A stretch of 64,000 nucleotides of DNA from Neobacillus mesonae. Lineage in GTDB: Bacteria > Bacillota > Bacilli > Bacillales > Cytobacillaceae. A program made the translations under genes and the position numbers. The notes below the pieces were generated by a model. It was not told the origin of the DNA. It worked only from the letters and a program-made list of their open reading frames with translations, and did not search any database. The stretch lies in contig NZ_JAMBNQ010000016.1 in the NCBI RefSeq assembly GCF_023715155.1, positions 1-64,000 of the forward strand, given 5' to 3'. Below, in pieces: positions 43,665 to 53,658 of the stretch; the first letter of the stretch is position 1; each line of letters starts with the position of its first letter.

Positions 43665-44099
43665 TTAAACATTCGTTAATTTCCCATTAACTAGAGCTTT
43701 ATCTAATTCACGAACTTGATCATATGCCCGTAACAATTGCTCAGGAACCAATGTTCGACCGTATTCCCACGCATTCGTTTCAATTTTAGTCTTAAGCTCT
43801 TCTATTTCATCATCTTCACCATACATTATAGTCCTAAGATCATGTTTATTTTTCTTAAAATCTAAATAATAACCGATCACACGATAAAGAATGATTTTAA
43901 CAAAGTTTTCATCTGTCTCGTTAATTCTGATTTTATTGATATAACTATTAACTTGAAGATAATTAAATTTAATGGTATTGGTTGATACGTTATAACTCAT
44001 GGGAGCAGCAAGTTTATTGTTTATTTCATAGTTAATAGTTAATTTATGCTCTTCTAATGTATCATCAATAATTTTCTCTATATTCCAATTATATAGCAT
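43665..44099 (-). CDS. Hypothetical protein, possible inactivated zincin-like metalloprotease
   Basis: The protein has 144 residues. The segment ILYRVIGYYLDFKKNKHD sits where zinc peptidases of the IrrE/M78-like type have LLHELGHYLDF; the HExxH residues would be R, V and Y here. The later ETNAWEYGRTLVP resembles the downstream glutamate helix of such proteins. I infer a pseudoenzyme or a very diverged relative, not an active protease. There is no signal peptide. The function is unknown. Confidence 0.55.
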   Translation of the reverse strand: MLYNWNIEKIIDDTLEEHKLTINYEINNKLAAPMSYNVSTNTIKFNYLQVNSYINKIRINETDENFVKIILYRVIGYYLDFKKNKHDLRTIMYGEDDEIEELKTKIETNAWEYGRTLVPEQLLRAYDQVRELDKALVNGKLTNV

Positions 44100-44474
44100 C
44101 TATCTATCACTTCCTTTAATAGCTTATTTCATTTATGTAACTGAATTTCCCTTTACTCCTTATTTTACAATATTTTATTTTTCAATAAAGTAATAAAACC
44201 ATGACAAATATAACTTTTCCTGTAATGTTAGAAAGTAGCCTCTCAAGATTTGTTTTAAAGTTGGCATTAATTATCACAATCAAAGTCATGTTCAATAAGA
44301 AGACATTCATAAGAAGGTATGGTAAAATGAAATTCCTTGGCAGGGGCATTATAAAAGGGAGTTGGCATTTATTTGCAAACTCCCTTTTTCATTAAAGTAT
44401 TATCTTGTATTTCTTGAGTTATTTTACAATAAAGTTTACTTTATGTTTTTGAATTATGTAAATGAGGGGAAAGA
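44100..44474 (+). other. Intergenic stretch with a terminator-like hairpin
   Basis: AAAGGGAGTTgGCA and TGCaaACTCCCTTTTT (44354-44389) form a hairpin with a T run on the plus strand, about 85 bases upstream of the C45 gene. A possible -10 box (GTAAAAT) lies at about 44320. It could be a short leader or an attenuator; the frame at 44201-44395 has no RBS and I do not count it as a gene. Confidence 0.4.
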
Positions 44475-45542
44475 ATGAAACGTGTTTTTAGTGATGTCAT
44501 ACAGTTTCGTGGCAGCCATTATGATTTTGGATATCGGCAGGGCGAGCTTTTAAAGGACTCTCCTATTTTGCCAAACCGCAAAAAATTTTGGGGAAGTAAA
44601 TCAAAATTACGGCATTATCTCGTTAATGATATGGAAGTTAAAAGAATGATACTTCATTTTGCTCCTGGTATTTGGGATGAATTAACGGGGCTTTCGGATG
44701 CATTAAAAATGAATTTGACCGACACTTTGATTCAATTTGGCGGCTATTACCTTGAGTATGGTAAGAGCGGGTGCTCCATTTTTACCAATGGCGATTATAT
44801 GATCCGAAATTATGATAATGATCCCCTTTCCTATGAAGGTCGATATGTTCTCTATCAACCTTCAGACCAAGGATATGCCATGATTGGACCCTCCATGCAA
44901 ATCACCGGACGGACAGATGGGATTAATGAAAAAGGTTTAAGCATGGGTTATAACCTTATTAACCGCGTAAGATCAGACGATGGGTTTATTTGCAATATGA
45001 TTGGACGGATCATTTTGGAGATGTGTGCAAATGTAGAAGAAGCTGTTTCACTCCTTAAGGAGATACCCCATCGCCGGTCATTCAGTTATGTACTGCTTGA
45101 TCCTAACGGTGAATCCGTTGTGGTAGAAGCCTCTCCAAGAGAAGTGGTGGTCCATCACGCCAATATATGCACCAATCATTTTGAGATCCTCACACATGAA
45201 AATCGATACAAATTTGAGGATTCACGAAATAGATATGAAGCGATGGAAAAACAAAAAAGCACCATCATCGCCCCCTTCTCCGCTTATCAAATGCTGAATG
45301 ATTCGGACAAAGAGGTTTTCTCTAAAAAATATGGTGCTTGGGCAGGGACATTGCATACAGCTGCCTACTTTCCAAAAGAGTTGAAAGCATGGTTTGCCCT
45401 CGGCGGAGACAGGCTGCCATTTATCTTTGACTTTCACCAATGGCTCCATGGAGAAAAGCTGCACGTAACACGCTTAAAAGGTGAGCTGGATACAACGATT
45501 CCATTTGTTAATATGGAGGAAGCAACAAACGGCAAACGCTGA
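44475..45542 (+). CDS. C45 family autoproteolytic acyltransferase/hydrolase (AAT-like)
   Basis: The protein has 355 residues in the acyl-CoA:6-aminopenicillanate acyltransferase-like (C45) family of N-terminal nucleophile hydrolases. The expected self-cleavage site is Gly99-Cys100 (YGKSGCSIF), giving a catalytic N-terminal Cys. Further conserved parts are MIRNYDNDP, GRTDGINEKGLSMGYNLI and VVEASPREV. Substrates of bacterial members are mostly unknown amides. GAGGGG precedes the ATG. A decayed copy of its 3' end lies at 54.8 kb. Confidence 0.85.
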   Translation: MKRVFSDVIQFRGSHYDFGYRQGELLKDSPILPNRKKFWGSKSKLRHYLVNDMEVKRMILHFAPGIWDELTGLSDALKMNLTDTLIQFGGYYLEYGKSGCSIFTNGDYMIRNYDNDPLSYEGRYVLYQPSDQGYAMIGPSMQITGRTDGINEKGLSMGYNLINRVRSDDGFICNMIGRIILEMCANVEEAVSLLKEIPHRRSFSYVLLDPNGESVVVEASPREVVVHHANICTNHFEILTHENRYKFEDSRNRYEAMEKQKSTIIAPFSAYQMLNDSDKEVFSKKYGAWAGTLHTAAYFPKELKAWFALGGDRLPFIFDFHQWLHGEKLHVTRLKGELDTTIPFVNMEEATNGKR

Positions 45543-45700
45543 AACTTAATGATGAGTTCAGTGTTTGCCGTTTTAATGATTTCAGACAACTGCTGCTCCC
45601 AAATTGTATTATTTTTCGGCTCTGTTGACTTGGCAAAAACCCTGCTCTATGAATATCATTTCATAAAGCATAGTTATCACTAAATGAAGATTGGTTTACC

Positions 45701-48700
45701 TTATTGCTTAACTTCCTCCCCCTGATAGATGCGAAATGCTGGAACAATAGTGTCAGAAACGATTTCCTTTCCTTTTTCACGAATAAAATCCAATTTATAG
45801 TAGGCATCGAATCTTTGGCTGATTTCCGTTTTCACCAGTTCAGGTGGTGTGACGACGATGAATTGAAATTTCAGTTTCTCGGCGACAGCGAAGATGGGGT
45901 CAAGGACATGTGCCGATGCAGCTTGTCCAAATGGATTATCACAGACTAAAGGCACCCAGCTTTGATTGGTTTCGCTTTTTACTGACAATAACATCATCAT
46001 CATGACCATACGAGCGGAAAGTTTCTGCCCGCCGCTTCCGTCTGATTTGGTCCTAGATCCTTGATTAATCGTCTGCCAGGTCGAATAGTGCTCTTTTTTG
46101 GGTTTGCCATACATAAAAGCATTATCTGTTCGCATGTTATAGACGAGAAGTTCAGGGTATCGATTCCTGAGCGAAACAAATAAAATTTGCTCATCACTAA
46201 TCAATTGTTTAATTTCTTGGTCTAATGATAGATTGTTATTATCAATCACATCAAACTGTTTCGTAATTTTGTTAATAGCCGCTACAAAATGCTGTCTCAG
46301 TAATGGCTCGATCTCTTCCGCCCTTTTCGGCAGGATGTCCTCTTTTAGCTGGACAAGTGGAAAGGATCCTCGTTCATTTTTCAGCTTCATTTTCGCAATC
46401 ATCGACCGGATCGACTCTGAAATGCTCATCACCTTCATACTGGCACGGCTGGCCCAGAAGTTTTGCGCCTTTTCAGCTCGTTCTTTATCACGTTCCAATT
46501 GCTCCAATCCGCTTTGTGAAAAACGTTTCATATTTTTAACGATGGTTTGAACATGTGAATAATGCCATGTATCCATATGGTCAAGTGTTGTTAACACTTC
46601 ATTTTTAAAACGAATCTCCCAATCTTTGCCTTCAATCGCAAGCTTTAAATTACGCAACGATTGTTCGATTTTCGCATGCTTCTCTTGACCTTCCTCCTGG
46701 ATTGCTTGATGTTCTTCACACCAGGACAGGATGCAGGTTTTCCCTTGATTCTTAATTTTTTCAACATCCTGATCCGTAAAGGCAGCCGCTTCCTCCTTAA
46801 GAATAACGGATAAAGTTAGCAAATCCCCTTCATAACTTGTAATAATGGCTTCTGTTTCCTTTAGGAGTTTTTCTGTTTTCTTTAATTCATCCTTTGCAAT
46901 TTTCGTTTGATCATTAATTTCTACAGCCTTTACTTCTAAGTTAAGGTCTTCCCATTCTTCAGGTTGATTTTCATGCTTTGCGGCCTTCTTTCTTAACTTT
47001 TCACGCTGTCCAAGCGCATGCTTTAAGGAGGTTTCTGCTACGGTTACAGCAGTACCTTGATCACGCTCTTCTTTTTCCGCTGACTTTGTTTCCTTCTGTG
47101 CGGTTTGCAGCATATTTTCCAATATACTCATCGGTTCATCCGGTTCTTGAACTTCCTTCCACTCCTTATGATGAGCAATTAGTTTTTTCTCTAATTTCTT
47201 TTGCTGCTTTTGTTCGGATTCTCTTGTTGCTTGAATGACCAATAATTCACTAGCCTGCTCTTCTTTTGATTTTTGCAGCTGCTTTAACTCTTCGATGCTC
47301 CCAGTTATCTCTTCTAAGAGATGTGCGGAAAGACGCGGGACCTCTTCACTTGGATCTGCTTTTACTTCTGGGGGGAATGCCGCAGCATTTATAAAGGCAG
47401 CAATTTCTTTGATCGTTTGTTCGATGTTTAGCTTCCATTCAAAATAGGTCTGATTCCACGTACTTTGCAATTCAACAATTGATTGGTGCTCATTGCTTAT
47501 TTCCTGCAGCTTGATGGTCAAAGCATCATTTTGTTTTTCTTTCTCCAGCTTCACTTGTTTATTTTCTTGATGAAGCATTTTTTCTTCATTAAATTTAGTC
47601 AATGTTTCCACATCTGCAGTAAGCTCTTTGCGTTTTCGTTTTGTTTTTTCCAACTGTTCTTGTAACTGAAGCTGATATTCTTTCTCTTTTTCCTCTTGCG
47701 TTATGATTTCTTGAAGTTTCGTTTTCTCAGAAAGAAGAGCATTCTGTTCCCGGCTAAGGATTCTTTCTAGATCAATGGAAAGCTCACCCGATAGGAATCG
47801 ATCGATTTCTTTTAAAATTTGACGGAAGGACTCTTCTGTTTTTTCAATTTCTACCAGCGTTTCTTGCTTTTCTTCTATTTGTTTCGCAATACTAATTTTC
47901 CAGCTGGTGAATTGATTTTTATCCGTTAATAGCGCTTTTTCGGTTCCGTTAATGATGACAAAGGAAGCTTGATCCCTATCTTTTTTCATTTCCTCACGCA
48001 GGAAGATGGGAACAGGGCTATTAAACATTCTTCCCGAAAGAACCTGCTGATTAATTTTTTGCCATTGATGTTGGCTGACGACCAGACCATATGGGAGAAG
48101 GGGATAGGTCAAAAGGTATTTCGCCAGATCCTCGGGACTTAAGGATTGGAGAAATTGGGAACCATAAAACACATCAATCCCTGTTTTTTCATCGATCCAC
48201 TCCTTTAACTCTCTCACGTCCTTATTGGCAATCCAGAAATGATCATCATTTAAGGAATGGTCGAGCTGTGTTTTCCAAAGCTCTTTTTTTATTTGTTCCC
48301 CTTGTTGCTTATTCTGTTCCAGCAATTCTTCTATCTGAAGGGCATACTTCGATAACAAGGCGTGACTTAACGGCACAGTGATATCCTCTAGTAAACCACG
48401 AAGCTTCTCAACTAGTTTTGCTTCTTTTTGCGTTTGCACTTCATTGGCCTGCTTTAGCTCTTTACATTTTTCTTCTAAAAACGTAATAGATTGAGCAAGT
48501 GTGCCGTGTGTTGCAGCCAGCTGCTTTTGCTTTTCCGTAGATTCATGATCTTTTGCATACAGCTCTTCTAACTGAGCTTTTTTGTTTTCCACTTGTTTAG
48601 ATAGGCTGTCGATATAACCCTTTAAATCATAGGTGATGCGGTCGCCAAATTCATTTGTAAGTTCTTCTTCCTTAGACTCGAATGATTGTATTTGCGTATG

Positions 48701-50164
48701 GAGACGATCAATTTCCGAACTTAGCTGAGCAATCTCCATTGTTTTTTGTTTTTCCTGCTGCATCAGTTGGTTTTCTTTTTTCTTTAAGAATCTTTGGTAA
48801 CCATCATGCTGCTTCATAGCCTCTTGTATGGATTGGTAAGAAGTTCCCCACTCTGCTAAGGCTTCTTTTTTGATTTCATCCATTCTTTGATTAACCTGCA
48901 CCAGGCCGCTGTTTTGTTCCAATTTCGCAATCTGCTGGGAAAGAGAGCGTATCGTTTGTTCGAATTCATACCATTCTTTTAAAATCGTCTGAAAGGCAAG
49001 CTCTTCTTTTTGTTCCTGTTTTTCCTTCACATTTTCTTGTAAGGCCGTGTGCTTCTTCCGTTCTTCTTCTAATTTTTTCTCCCAATCTAGTACTTCCCGA
49101 TGCGCTTTTGCAAACTCCAAATTGTCTTTTTGAAAGCGCAAATTATCTTGTTTTAAGGTCAGTTTGTCAATGTCTTTTTCCGCCGTAAGGAGCGTTTCCT
49201 CTTCTCTTTTTTTTAAATGCTCTAAAGCACCAAGCAGCTGGCGGCCAACCTTGATGCTGTCTTCTATCATTTCTTTATGTTCTATGCCTTTTGCTAAGTG
49301 CTCTTCAAAAGGGATAATATCTTCTAAGAACTCTTTATGTGCTTGCTCTCTTTTTAAAAGAACTGGCAGGTCCTTCGCAATACTTGCCTGACTTTTGAAG
49401 ATTTCTACAAGATCATTCTTTTGATGTTCTGTTCGATGCAAAACTTGACTAACAGTTGGAATAATTCGTTTTTGAAACAAAGAATGATCATCTTCTGCTC
49501 CCTCAAAGTATTTGCCGACACCGCCTTCGTCCTTGTTAATGTCTTTCAAGATATCCCAATCTTTACGGTTAATTCCATATGTATCCAGAATGCGATAATG
49601 CTTTTTCGTATCGCGGTAAACATCATATCCGTTCCATTTTAAATAGTCCTTCAAGCTTTCAGTGTCAGCCACTTCCTCATTTTCATAAAGCGGGATATGC
49701 TCAAGGGCCGCCTCTTCTTTCCGTTCAAACTCTCTAGTATAAAACGTAAAAGCAGGGAGGATTTTGGCTTCTTGTTCTAGTGTTCTGCTTTCATTTCCAC
49801 TTTCATCACTCATCGAAATTCGCTGCTCGGCTGAAAACATTCCCCCCGTGACAAGGTGACGGCGATCGGCACCATCTAATTCCCACTGAATCACTACATG
49901 AAAGGTATAAGGAATAAATTGCTCCTTGTTATTAAAAAAGAATTGCTGATAATACCGGTTGTTTTGTTTTCCCCATGCCGTTCCAGGTTTGATTATTTGG
50001 AAGATGGTCTGAAGGAATACTCCTTTCCCGCCGCCGTTCATCATCGAAATGAGACCATTTGTCGAGGTTTCCTCATTATGGAAGTTAAACGTGGTATCTT
50101 TATATTGCTTTTGAAGGCCATCGTACTTCAGACCAACAATTCTAATTCGATGAATCTTCGGCAT
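45701..50164 (-). CDS. jetC: Wadjet protein JetC (SMC/MukB-like ATPase)
   Basis: The protein has 1487 residues. An N-terminal P-loop-like NGGGKG lies at 43-48, long coiled coils flank a central hinge-like region (about 560-760), and the C-terminal ATPase half has the signature GSGGQKLSARMVMMMM near 1376-1391 and the Walker B WVPLVCDNPFGQ near 1403-1414. This is the motor of Wadjet, which extrudes DNA loops on small circular plasmids before cleavage. It is the last gene of the jetDABC operon and overlaps jetB by 23 bases. The Walker A lacks the usual Ser/Thr after Lys. Confidence 0.9.
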   Translation of the reverse strand: MPKIHRIRIVGLKYDGLQKQYKDTTFNFHNEETSTNGLISMMNGGGKGVFLQTIFQIIKPGTAWGKQNNRYYQQFFFNNKEQFIPYTFHVVIQWELDGADRRHLVTGGMFSAEQRISMSDESGNESRTLEQEAKILPAFTFYTREFERKEEAALEHIPLYENEEVADTESLKDYLKWNGYDVYRDTKKHYRILDTYGINRKDWDILKDINKDEGGVGKYFEGAEDDHSLFQKRIIPTVSQVLHRTEHQKNDLVEIFKSQASIAKDLPVLLKREQAHKEFLEDIIPFEEHLAKGIEHKEMIEDSIKVGRQLLGALEHLKKREEETLLTAEKDIDKLTLKQDNLRFQKDNLEFAKAHREVLDWEKKLEEERKKHTALQENVKEKQEQKEELAFQTILKEWYEFEQTIRSLSQQIAKLEQNSGLVQVNQRMDEIKKEALAEWGTSYQSIQEAMKQHDGYQRFLKKKENQLMQQEKQKTMEIAQLSSEIDRLHTQIQSFESKEEELTNEFGDRITYDLKGYIDSLSKQVENKKAQLEELYAKDHESTEKQKQLAATHGTLAQSITFLEEKCKELKQANEVQTQKEAKLVEKLRGLLEDITVPLSHALLSKYALQIEELLEQNKQQGEQIKKELWKTQLDHSLNDDHFWIANKDVRELKEWIDEKTGIDVFYGSQFLQSLSPEDLAKYLLTYPLLPYGLVVSQHQWQKINQQVLSGRMFNSPVPIFLREEMKKDRDQASFVIINGTEKALLTDKNQFTSWKISIAKQIEEKQETLVEIEKTEESFRQILKEIDRFLSGELSIDLERILSREQNALLSEKTKLQEIITQEEKEKEYQLQLQEQLEKTKRKRKELTADVETLTKFNEEKMLHQENKQVKLEKEKQNDALTIKLQEISNEHQSIVELQSTWNQTYFEWKLNIEQTIKEIAAFINAAAFPPEVKADPSEEVPRLSAHLLEEITGSIEELKQLQKSKEEQASELLVIQATRESEQKQQKKLEKKLIAHHKEWKEVQEPDEPMSILENMLQTAQKETKSAEKEERDQGTAVTVAETSLKHALGQREKLRKKAAKHENQPEEWEDLNLEVKAVEINDQTKIAKDELKKTEKLLKETEAIITSYEGDLLTLSVILKEEAAAFTDQDVEKIKNQGKTCILSWCEEHQAIQEEGQEKHAKIEQSLRNLKLAIEGKDWEIRFKNEVLTTLDHMDTWHYSHVQTIVKNMKRFSQSGLEQLERDKERAEKAQNFWASRASMKVMSISESIRSMIAKMKLKNERGSFPLVQLKEDILPKRAEEIEPLLRQHFVAAINKITKQFDVIDNNNLSLDQEIKQLISDEQILFVSLRNRYPELLVYNMRTDNAFMYGKPKKEHYSTWQTINQGSRTKSDGSGGQKLSARMVMMMMLLSVKSETNQSWVPLVCDNPFGQAASAHVLDPIFAVAEKLKFQFIVVTPPELVKTEISQRFDAYYKLDFIREKGKEIVSDTIVPAFRIYQGEEVKQ

Positions 50165-50885
50165 GCTGATCCCCCTCTGTCATTAATTGTTTGAATAATT
50201 CATAGCGATCATAATCGTGATACAGGTATTCAATCCGTTCAAACAGCTCTTGCTTTGGAATTACCTTTGGAATATCATCCCGATCCAGAATGACAATTAA
50301 CCTTTCCGTCTCCAATAAACGCATGGCACTGGCAATTAATCCGATTCTTGTTCGCCGATTGGCTTTTTTGGCGCCATAATCCTCCGTTTCTACTTCCATG
50401 TATTTCCACGTGGTGACAACTTCCTTCATATCAATGCGCTCTTCTTCGCCGAAGCTGGGTTTCGTCTTCAAAATGCTGTCCCAGTTCATAATCAAATCAT
50501 TCACTTGCCGCTCTAGTGTGTAGTAGCTAATCCCTTCCCGCTGCGAGCGGATTTTGGCTGCCTGGTTACGGTCGATACTGGCTAAAAAAGACATTATCAC
50601 AACACTAATGAGATGGAAATGTCTTTTCGACTCGATTTGCTTATGCTTTTCCTTCATATGCGAAAAATTGGTTGCAAAGATGGAGCCCGTTGGCTGAACC
50701 ACCAATTGAATCCTTTTAGGTGATTCAATGATATAGGTACCTGATTCGTCTGCTAATAAAAGAACGGTCTGCCTTACCTCCGGATCAAAATACTCTTGGA
50801 AGTGTTCACTATATTCATCGATGGCTTTTTCTTTTAAAAGAGTAAAATAAACAGCGGCTGCTCTTTTGATGGTTTCTGCACTCAT
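50142..50885 (-). CDS. jetB: Wadjet protein JetB (DUF6063-like, MukE-like)
   Basis: The protein has 247 residues from ATG 50885, whose ATGA overlaps the jetA stop; GGAGG lies nearby. I recognise it as the DUF6063 type of JetB, the KITE (MukE-like) subunit that joins the kleisin JetA to JetC. Winged-helix-like segments are RAAAVYFTLLKEKAIDEYSE at the start and IGLIASAMRLLETERLIVIL near the end. This JetB type points to Wadjet type II. Confidence 0.85.
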   Translation of the reverse strand: MSAETIKRAAAVYFTLLKEKAIDEYSEHFQEYFDPEVRQTVLLLADESGTYIIESPKRIQLVVQPTGSIFATNFSHMKEKHKQIESKRHFHLISVVIMSFLASIDRNQAAKIRSQREGISYYTLERQVNDLIMNWDSILKTKPSFGEEERIDMKEVVTTWKYMEVETEDYGAKKANRRTRIGLIASAMRLLETERLIVILDRDDIPKVIPKQELFERIEYLYHDYDRYELFKQLMTEGDQHAEDSSN

Positions 50886-52393
50886 TCTTTGTCCTCCTGT
50901 ATACAACATAGTTTAAAAGGGGTTATTTTCGTACGCTGCCACAGGATCGGCTCGGCCCGATGATCAAATATCGTAAAGATTTTCATGCCTTCAAACACTT
51001 GAAATTGAGGGTATTCATTCATTAATTTAAAAAGAAGAATTTCCCTTTCATCGCTTAAGGTCTCTTCCTTCCTATTTAGTACTTGAACCTTCAGCGGCTT
51101 CTTATCAAACATCATCCATAAATCAATTGTTTCCGATTCTTCAAACCATAGATCCTGTATTTCTAATGGGAAAGTGGATAATTCACTTAATGAAAACTCT
51201 CCCGATGCTTGTAAATGTTGAAAAACATAACTCCAAGCCTTACTAACAGAATTCCAGTCCGTCACGCGTACCTGAGTGATTTCTTCTTCGGTCTCCTCCT
51301 CGACGACCACATCGGCCGCTTCTTTTTCATCGAATTCTTGTTCACCCCAAATCCAATCAAGCGGCAGAATGAATTCGTTTTTCGGTGAAAATAAAGAAGA
51401 CAGAACGGTTTCGATTTCCGTAAAAGAACGAACACCTTCCTTCATGAACATATTTTCATAAAAATGCTCCCTGAAGGAAACCAAGCTTCCTTCCCAAAAC
51501 AAGGATGGATTTTCTGCTTTTAATTTCATCTCATTGGATATATTTTGAATAACGAGCTTCGCAAACCGATCATGCAATTGTCTCGTATGGCCAACTTTTT
51601 CCTGGAGAAGATGCAATTCTTTTTGTACATCATCATCCTCTTGATTTCTTCGTTTCGTTTTTTCTATCATACTTGTAATGTTACGGAAGTGCGTTTTTTC
51701 CTCTTCAAATTGTTTCTCAATTTCAGCCCGATTATCTGCCCTTTGCATTTCTTCATCCATTAATAAGATTTTGGGATTGTTGATCATTTCCTTTTGAAAG
51801 GAGAATTCTTTTGCCATTAAGCGGTTAACGCGTGAAATGAGGTGATCGAGGTTTCGAGTCGCTTTACGGAAATTTCCGTTTTTAATCAGCTGCATACTGT
51901 AGAGTTGTTCGATGGTGATGGAGAATTCCTCCGCCATTTCTCTGCTCATAAAAATCATTTCCTGAGAAACCTCGGTTAGTTTATAAACAATGGTGCCGCC
52001 TATCTCTAAATTCGTGTATAACTCATCCATTGTGACATAGCGGAATACCTGGGTCTCCCAGACCTGTCGAATTTCATCGAAATAGAACGCTTCAAACGGC
52101 TGACTGTACTCTTCTTTTCCGGAATACAAAAGGCCACTTGTGATCCGCTCAATCTGCTTATCGTCTGCCAGCAGTTTCAATTGTTTAATCGCATCTTCTA
52201 CCATTACCTTAATATCAGCCTTTTTTCTTTGATCATCATCATTTAATTCCCTGTAAAAAATGGTGAGGAGCACTTGCATGAGAATCGTTTGGACATACGG
52301 TTTCAGTTCTCCTATTTCCATTCCCCTCCCAAGCTCAAACAATGGATTTAATCGCTGCATTCGCTGAGCGAATCCTTCCCATGATTCGTTCAC
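50882..52393 (-). CDS. jetA: Wadjet protein JetA (kleisin, MukF-like)
   Basis: The protein has about 503 residues. I place the start at GTG 52393, eight bases after GGAGG, because it overlaps the jetD stop as GTGA; a longer frame begins at 52408. The protein is helical, with a coiled segment near residues 200-290 (EMQRADNRAEIEKQFEEEK and onward) and an acidic linker near 360-380. Its length, lack of a catalytic motif and position identify it as the kleisin-like JetA that bridges the ATPase heads. Confidence 0.85.
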   Translation of the reverse strand: MNESWEGFAQRMQRLNPLFELGRGMEIGELKPYVQTILMQVLLTIFYRELNDDDQRKKADIKVMVEDAIKQLKLLADDKQIERITSGLLYSGKEEYSQPFEAFYFDEIRQVWETQVFRYVTMDELYTNLEIGGTIVYKLTEVSQEMIFMSREMAEEFSITIEQLYSMQLIKNGNFRKATRNLDHLISRVNRLMAKEFSFQKEMINNPKILLMDEEMQRADNRAEIEKQFEEEKTHFRNITSMIEKTKRRNQEDDDVQKELHLLQEKVGHTRQLHDRFAKLVIQNISNEMKLKAENPSLFWEGSLVSFREHFYENMFMKEGVRSFTEIETVLSSLFSPKNEFILPLDWIWGEQEFDEKEAADVVVEEETEEEITQVRVTDWNSVSKAWSYVFQHLQASGEFSLSELSTFPLEIQDLWFEESETIDLWMMFDKKPLKVQVLNRKEETLSDEREILLFKLMNEYPQFQVFEGMKIFTIFDHRAEPILWQRTKITPFKLCCIQEDKE

Positions 52394-53454
52394 ATCCATC
52401 GCCTCCATGTTTCAATTGTCAGAACTTCCTGTGGAATCCGCTTATTTTCATTCCATAATTGCATGAGTAATGCTTGCTCCTCTTCTGCAAACCATTGAAA
52501 GAAGGCATCGCGAACTTTGAGATTTTGTGTTTGACCTTGTTTTTGATCATTTTTTTGGTCTAGACATTCAAGCATTTTGCGATAAATTTTTAAGGCAGGC
52601 TGAATACAACAATCTGGATATTTTTCCATTAGACGGATAAGGATTCCGTACCCCGCCGCATCCAAATCGCCTGCGTAATAAAAAAGATAGTTTTTAGATG
52701 GAAACATGCGAAAGAAAAACGAAAAGCTACGTTCTATTTTCGTGCCTTCTCCATAAATAATTAAATCAGGCTCATAATCAAGCATCCCTGCTTCTAATAA
52801 TTGAATGGAAGTATGGAAGAATGATAGATTTTCGACGATGAGAATTCGCTGAATTTCAGGAATGGATTTCCCTTGTTTCATCCAAAACACAAATGGCTCC
52901 CCGTAGTTTACCATTTTAAGCTGAGCATTAGTGATGCCGATTCTCATTAAAAAGCCTTTACCTTCAGAAAACTGTTCGACATCCAGCAGGAATTTTTCAT
53001 GGCCAAATAGCTCCAAACTTCTTTCTTCGACTGACACCCATTCTCGTTCATGGTTAGATTGTAAAAACGAATAGACATTCTGAATTCGATTCCATTCCTC
53101 TTTTGTCTGCCATTCTGGATAACGTTCATAATAGGAAAAATCAAACAGATCACTTAATTTCATCATCTCAAGACGATCCCATTTGGGTACTTGAGCCTTC
53201 ATATTCACCCAGTAATATAAAGCGAGCGCAGGTGTTTTCCCGTTGTATTGATTATTTTGAATAGGGGCTAGCTGCCCTTCCGCTTGTAACATTTGAATGG
53301 CATTAAAAAATAGCGAATACCCATCCATTTCAAAATAATTATCCATCAGCTTGCGTAATTGGAGTTCTAAATCATTTATATTGATTCTCTTTTTTTGACT
53401 AGGGTGTTGAATATCTGAAATAAAACCTCTCACCCGAGTTTCAATGAGATCCAT
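52390..53454 (-). CDS. jetD: Wadjet nuclease JetD (Toprim, topoisomerase VI-like)
   Basis: The protein has 354 residues from ATG 53454, five bases after AGGTGA. The C-terminal half carries a Toprim domain: the catalytic Glu of ILIVENLSFF (E208) and the metal-binding pair in YYAGDLDAAGYG (D263, D265), with LIIYGEGTKIE between. This is the pattern of JetD, the subunit that cleaves extruded plasmid DNA. The N-terminal part is helical. It is the first gene of the four-gene operon, followed by jetA with a four-base overlap. Confidence 0.88.
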   Translation of the reverse strand: MDLIETRVRGFISDIQHPSQKKRININDLELQLRKLMDNYFEMDGYSLFFNAIQMLQAEGQLAPIQNNQYNGKTPALALYYWVNMKAQVPKWDRLEMMKLSDLFDFSYYERYPEWQTKEEWNRIQNVYSFLQSNHEREWVSVEERSLELFGHEKFLLDVEQFSEGKGFLMRIGITNAQLKMVNYGEPFVFWMKQGKSIPEIQRILIVENLSFFHTSIQLLEAGMLDYEPDLIIYGEGTKIERSFSFFFRMFPSKNYLFYYAGDLDAAGYGILIRLMEKYPDCCIQPALKIYRKMLECLDQKNDQKQGQTQNLKVRDAFFQWFAEEEQALLMQLWNENKRIPQEVLTIETWRRWM

Positions 53455-53523
53455 TGTGCTCACCTGCTTACATCTTCTATAGTCATAAGAATATAATACT
53501 GCTTTTTATTCGGATATCTTTCT

Positions 53524-53553
53524 ATTATAAACTAGTTCCGCAATGGCTTGTAA
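53524..53553 (-). promoter_or_regulatory. Candidate promoter of the Wadjet operon
   Basis: On the minus strand TTACAA (53553-53548) and a perfect TATAAT (53529-53524) are separated by 18 bases, about 70 bases upstream of jetD. No second promoter is evident inside the operon. Confidence 0.45.
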
Positions 53554-53658
53554 ATGATTTAACTATTATGCAGGTACGTTTCGAAAAAAATCTTGTTTCA
53601 GAATATTCATCTAAATTGCTGTTTTAACTGAGGCTTATGTTCTGTTTTAAAAAAAGTA

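Noticed and set aside
44201..44395. 64-codon open frame overlapping a hairpin
   Set aside because: No RBS at the start and the 3' part is a terminator-like hairpin; more likely non-coding leader.
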